7,618 nt of DNA from assembly GCA_947313855.1 (NCBI GenBank), contig CAMZNS010000041.1, positions 1 to 7,618 of the forward strand, in the 5' to 3' direction. Of the stretch, positions 4,914-7,618 are shown piece after piece. The DNA comes from an uncultured Deferribacteraceae bacterium (GTDB lineage: Bacteria > Chrysiogenota > Deferribacteres > CAMZNJ01). Made by a program: the position numbers and the translations under genes. The first letter of the stretch is position 1, and every line of letters begins with the position of its first letter. Below the pieces are notes generated by a model. That model was not told the DNA's origin and did no database searches. It worked only from the letters and a program-made list of their open reading frames with translations.

Positions 4914-7618
4914 ATGTTGCCGAGCAAGTACCATAGCTTTTACGAGCAAATAGCCAAGTTTATTGATGAGGGCAGAATCCATACCGACTACCTAAAGAAC
5001 TACGCCTTTGGCATCGACGGAAGCTTTTACCAACTGACACCCAAAATTGTTATTGATGCCAAAACTGAGGCAGAGGTGGTCACCATCCTTAAGGTTGCAC
5101 AAGACTACCGTATCCCTGTAACGTTCCGTGCTGCTGGCACCTCCCTTTCTGGGCAGGCGATTACGGACTCCGTACTCATTCGCACAAACCTAGGTTGGAA
5201 GGGTATCGAAGTACTCGACGAAGGTAAAAAAATCGCCCTTGAAGCGGGTGTTATCGGCTCCCATGCCAACATCTACCTTGCACCTTACGGTAAAAAAATA
5301 GGACCAGATCCTGCCTCCATCGATTCCTGTCAGATTGGTGGTATCCTTGCAAACAACGCTAGTGGTATGTGTTGCGGTATCGAGGAGAACTCCTACCAAA
5401 CCATTGCTGATATTCGTGTTGTATTCGCCAATGGTGCAATTCTCGACACATCATCCGAGGAGAGTCGCAAGGCATTCCTCGAAAACGAATCCGAACTTGT
5501 CAACAACCTGATGAAAATACACAGCGACGTTAACAGCGACAAACTTCTTGTGAAACTCATTAACAAGAAGTTCAAGATCAAGAACACCACTGGATACGGC
5601 ATCAACGCTCTAGTGGATTTCAGCGATCCCATCGAAATCATCAAACACCTGATAATCGGATCGGAAGGCACGTTGGCATTCATCTCGAAAGCATACATGC
5701 GTACTGTGGTGGAGCACCCCCACAAAGCGTCGGCACTAATGCTGTTCCCCGATATCAAAAGTGCCTGCGAAGCAACCATCATCTTGAAAAACACACCGGT
5801 GGACGCCGTGGAACTCATGGATTACGCCTCACTTAAATCGGTTTCGCACCAAGCATTTATCGCCGAAAAACTGGAGATACTTCCGCAACAAGCCTGTGCC
5901 CTCCTTGTGGAGACTAGGGCTGCCACTGCTGAGGAGTTGCAATCAAATATCGATGCTGTTGTGGGTAGCGTCAACCATATCGCCAAGGTGGAGGAACCAC
6001 ACTTTACGCCAAACCCTGAGGAGTACAATACATTTTGGGCTGTACGTAAAGGTTTGTTTGCCACTGCTGGCGGGGATCGCCCCATCGGTACAACCATTAT
6101 CATCGAAGATGTATCGTTCCCGTTGGAGGATCTCGCTAAGGGAACACTCCACCTGCAAGAGCTCTTCGAGGAGTACAAATACCACGACGCCGTAATCTTT
6201 GGTCACGCACTGGAGGGGAACCTGCACTTCATCTTTGCACAAGACTTCAACGATCCCAAAGAGGTCAAGCGGTACGAAAATTTCTTGGACGCACTAGTTA
6301 CCCTTGTTGCAGACAAATACAAGGGATCCCTCAAAGCAGAGCACGGAACAGGACGCAACATGGCACCATTTGTGGAGCTCGAATGGGGTGAAACTGCTTA
6401 CCGTGTCATGACCGATCTGAAAAACGTATTCGACCCACTAAATATTGTTAACCCTGGCGTTATCATCAACAAAGACAAGCAGGTTCACCTCAAAAACCTC
6501 AAGCTGTCACCCAAGGTCAACAGTATCATCGACAAGTGCATCGAGTGCGGATTCTGCGAACCGATATGCCCCTCGCGTAACATTACAATGACGCCACGAC
6601 AACGTATTGCCGCCTACAGACACATGGAAACGTTGTCGAAATCCCCCAACGCCAACGTGGCGAGCTCCAAGGCGTTGCTCAAAAAGTCACGCAAAGAGTA
6701 CGACTACCTCGGTATCGACACCTGTGCCGCCGACTCATTATGCAAAACACGTTGCCCTGTTGGCATCGATACGGGCAAGTTCATCAAAGAGCTCAGGGAG
6801 GATCGCCATACCATTTTAGGGCACACCGTAGCAGCGTTTTCCGCAAAATTCTTCGGCGTCGTGGTATTCTTCTCATCCCTATCGCTACCCATTTTCGCCA
6901 TCATGCGTCGCCTTATTGGCGGAAAGCTGACGAAAGTCGTTACGGGCATCGCACACAAGCTGTCATTCAAGCTTGTACCGCAGTGGTTCCCACAGATGCC
7001 TCGACGCAACTCAGGGAAACTCACACCACTTGCACCCCACCCACACGACAACGCCAACACACCAACAAAAGTTGTCTACTTCCCCAGTTGCCTCGCTAGG
7101 TCAACAGGCACAGCACAAAACGACAAAAACAAAGAACCACTCACAACGGTTACACTACGACTACTGCAAAAGGCTGGCATGGAGGTTATCATCCCCAACA
7201 AGCTAAACTCGCAGTGTTGCGGTCAGCCGTTTGAGAGTAAAGGCTACCCCAAACATGGAAAAAATAAATCCGCCGAACTGGAAGGGTTGCTCCTCGAAGC
7301 GTCAAACAACGGCGAATACCCTGTTCTTTGCGACACATCACCATGCACCTACAATATGGTGGAGAACATGACCGACAAGCTGGACATATACGAACCTGTA
7401 AGATTTGTTGTGGATCACCTGCAAGACAAACTAACATTCACACCTGTAAGCAGAAAGGTGGCGGTACACAGCACCTGCACCAACAAAAAGATGGGGCTTG
7501 ATAGCAAACTAAAACAGCTAGCAAGTCGTTGTGCCACAGAGGTTGTAGCACCCCTTCATACCGACTGCTGTGGATTTGCTGGCGATCGCGGGCTACTTTT
7601 CCCCGAGCTCAACGAGGG
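4914..7618 (+). CDS. dld: Respiratory D-lactate dehydrogenase, FAD and iron-sulfur type, C-terminus cut by the window edge
   Basis: It oxidises D-lactate to pyruvate, passing electrons from FAD through iron-sulfur centres, probably to quinone at the inner face of the cytoplasmic membrane. ATG 4914 follows GGGGAGG by 6 nt. The 901 visible residues compare with roughly 920-950 for the family, so little is missing. In order: an FAD-binding (PCMH) domain with FRAAGTSLSGQA (71-82), GPDPASIDSCQIGG (130-143) and GSEGTLAFI (from 249); an FAD-oxidase C-terminal domain with GHALEGNLH (430-438) and EHGTGRN (476-482); a ferredoxin-like domain with C542/545/548/552 and C604/610/614; a hydrophobic stretch at 639-664 that could aid membrane contact; then a CCG (heterodisulfide-reductase-like) region with C726, CCG at 768-770, C855 and CCG at 885-887. 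The arrangement matches the Dld-II type known from Shewanella and its Helicobacter/Campylobacter relatives. The divergent lctP supports lactate as substrate. Glycolate oxidase-like activity is the main alternative. Confidence 0.93.
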   Translation, partial: MLPSKYHSFYEQIAKFIDEGRIHTDYLKNYAFGIDGSFYQLTPKIVIDAKTEAEVVTILKVAQDYRIPVTFRAAGTSLSGQAITDSVLIRTNLGWKGIEVLDEGKKIALEAGVIGSHANIYLAPYGKKIGPDPASIDSCQIGGILANNASGMCCGIEENSYQTIADIRVVFANGAILDTSSEESRKAFLENESELVNNLMKIHSDVNSDKLLVKLINKKFKIKNTTGYGINALVDFSDPIEIIKHLIIGSEGTLAFISKAYMRTVVEHPHKASALMLFPDIKSACEATIILKNTPVDAVELMDYASLKSVSHQAFIAEKLEILPQQACALLVETRAATAEELQSNIDAVVGSVNHIAKVEEPHFTPNPEEYNTFWAVRKGLFATAGGDRPIGTTIIIEDVSFPLEDLAKGTLHLQELFEEYKYHDAVIFGHALEGNLHFIFAQDFNDPKEVKRYENFLDALVTLVADKYKGSLKAEHGTGRNMAPFVELEWGETAYRVMTDLKNVFDPLNIVNPGVIINKDKQVHLKNLKLSPKVNSIIDKCIECGFCEPICPSRNITMTPRQRIAAYRHMETLSKSPNANVASSKALLKKSRKEYDYLGIDTCAADSLCKTRCPVGIDTGKFIKELREDRHTILGHTVAAFSAKFFGVVVFFSSLSLPIFAIMRRLIGGKLTKVVTGIAHKLSFKLVPQWFPQMPRRNSGKLTPLAPHPHDNANTPTKVVYFPSCLARSTGTAQNDKNKEPLTTVTLRLLQKAGMEVIIPNKLNSQCCGQPFESKGYPKHGKNKSAELEGLLLEASNNGEYPVLCDTSPCTYNMVENMTDKLDIYEPVRFVVDHLQDKLTFTPVSRKVAVHSTCTNKKMGLDSKLKQLASRCATEVVAPLHTDCCGFAGDRGLLFPELNE

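Noticed and set aside
5190-7437. Open frames on both strands within the dehydrogenase gene
   Set aside because: The main frame carries all catalytic and cluster motifs from 4914 to the edge without interruption; the others are by-products of codon composition.

Overview
The window holds three blocks. (1) Positions 1-2443 carry two diverged copies of one surface-type gene family, arranged head to head. (2) Positions 2444-2877 are a gene-free gap with two convergent terminators and, between them, a 238-bp tandem repeat. (3) Positions 2878-7618 are a divergent lactate module: a lactate permease (lctP, minus strand) and an FAD/Fe-S D-lactate dehydrogenase (plus strand, running off the right edge).

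The organism is a bacterium, probably Gram-negative. The evidence is a Helicobacter/Campylobacter/Shewanella-type respiratory D-lactate dehydrogenase beside an LctP permease, Shine-Dalgarno sequences of the AAGGAG/GGGGAGG type, TATAAT -10 boxes, and GC-hairpin/T-run terminators. The standard genetic code reads all genes cleanly. The genus cannot be fixed from this sequence.

The lactate module is coherent. LctP imports lactate, the dehydrogenase oxidises it to pyruvate and passes electrons through FAD and iron-sulfur clusters, probably to the quinone pool. The two genes share a 341-bp AT-rich intergenic region with a good extended -10 promoter for lctP and a plausible promoter for the dehydrogenase.

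The unusual part is on the left. The minus-strand copy (1 to about 1026, 3' end beyond the window) and the plus-strand copy (about 1075-2443, 3' end complete) face each other across only 48 bp. Neither has a recognisable native start, signal peptide or promoter. Blocks of near-identical DNA alternate with strongly different segments. This could be a pair of 5'-truncated silent cassettes for recombination with an expression locus, a DNA-inversion product, or an amplification/assembly chimera. The sequence alone cannot decide between these.

The tandem repeat (25 units of 10 or 8 bp built on GTTGCCGT) has no A on the plus strand and a non-random order of unit types. It has no stop codons in any frame, so the open frames across it are not genes.
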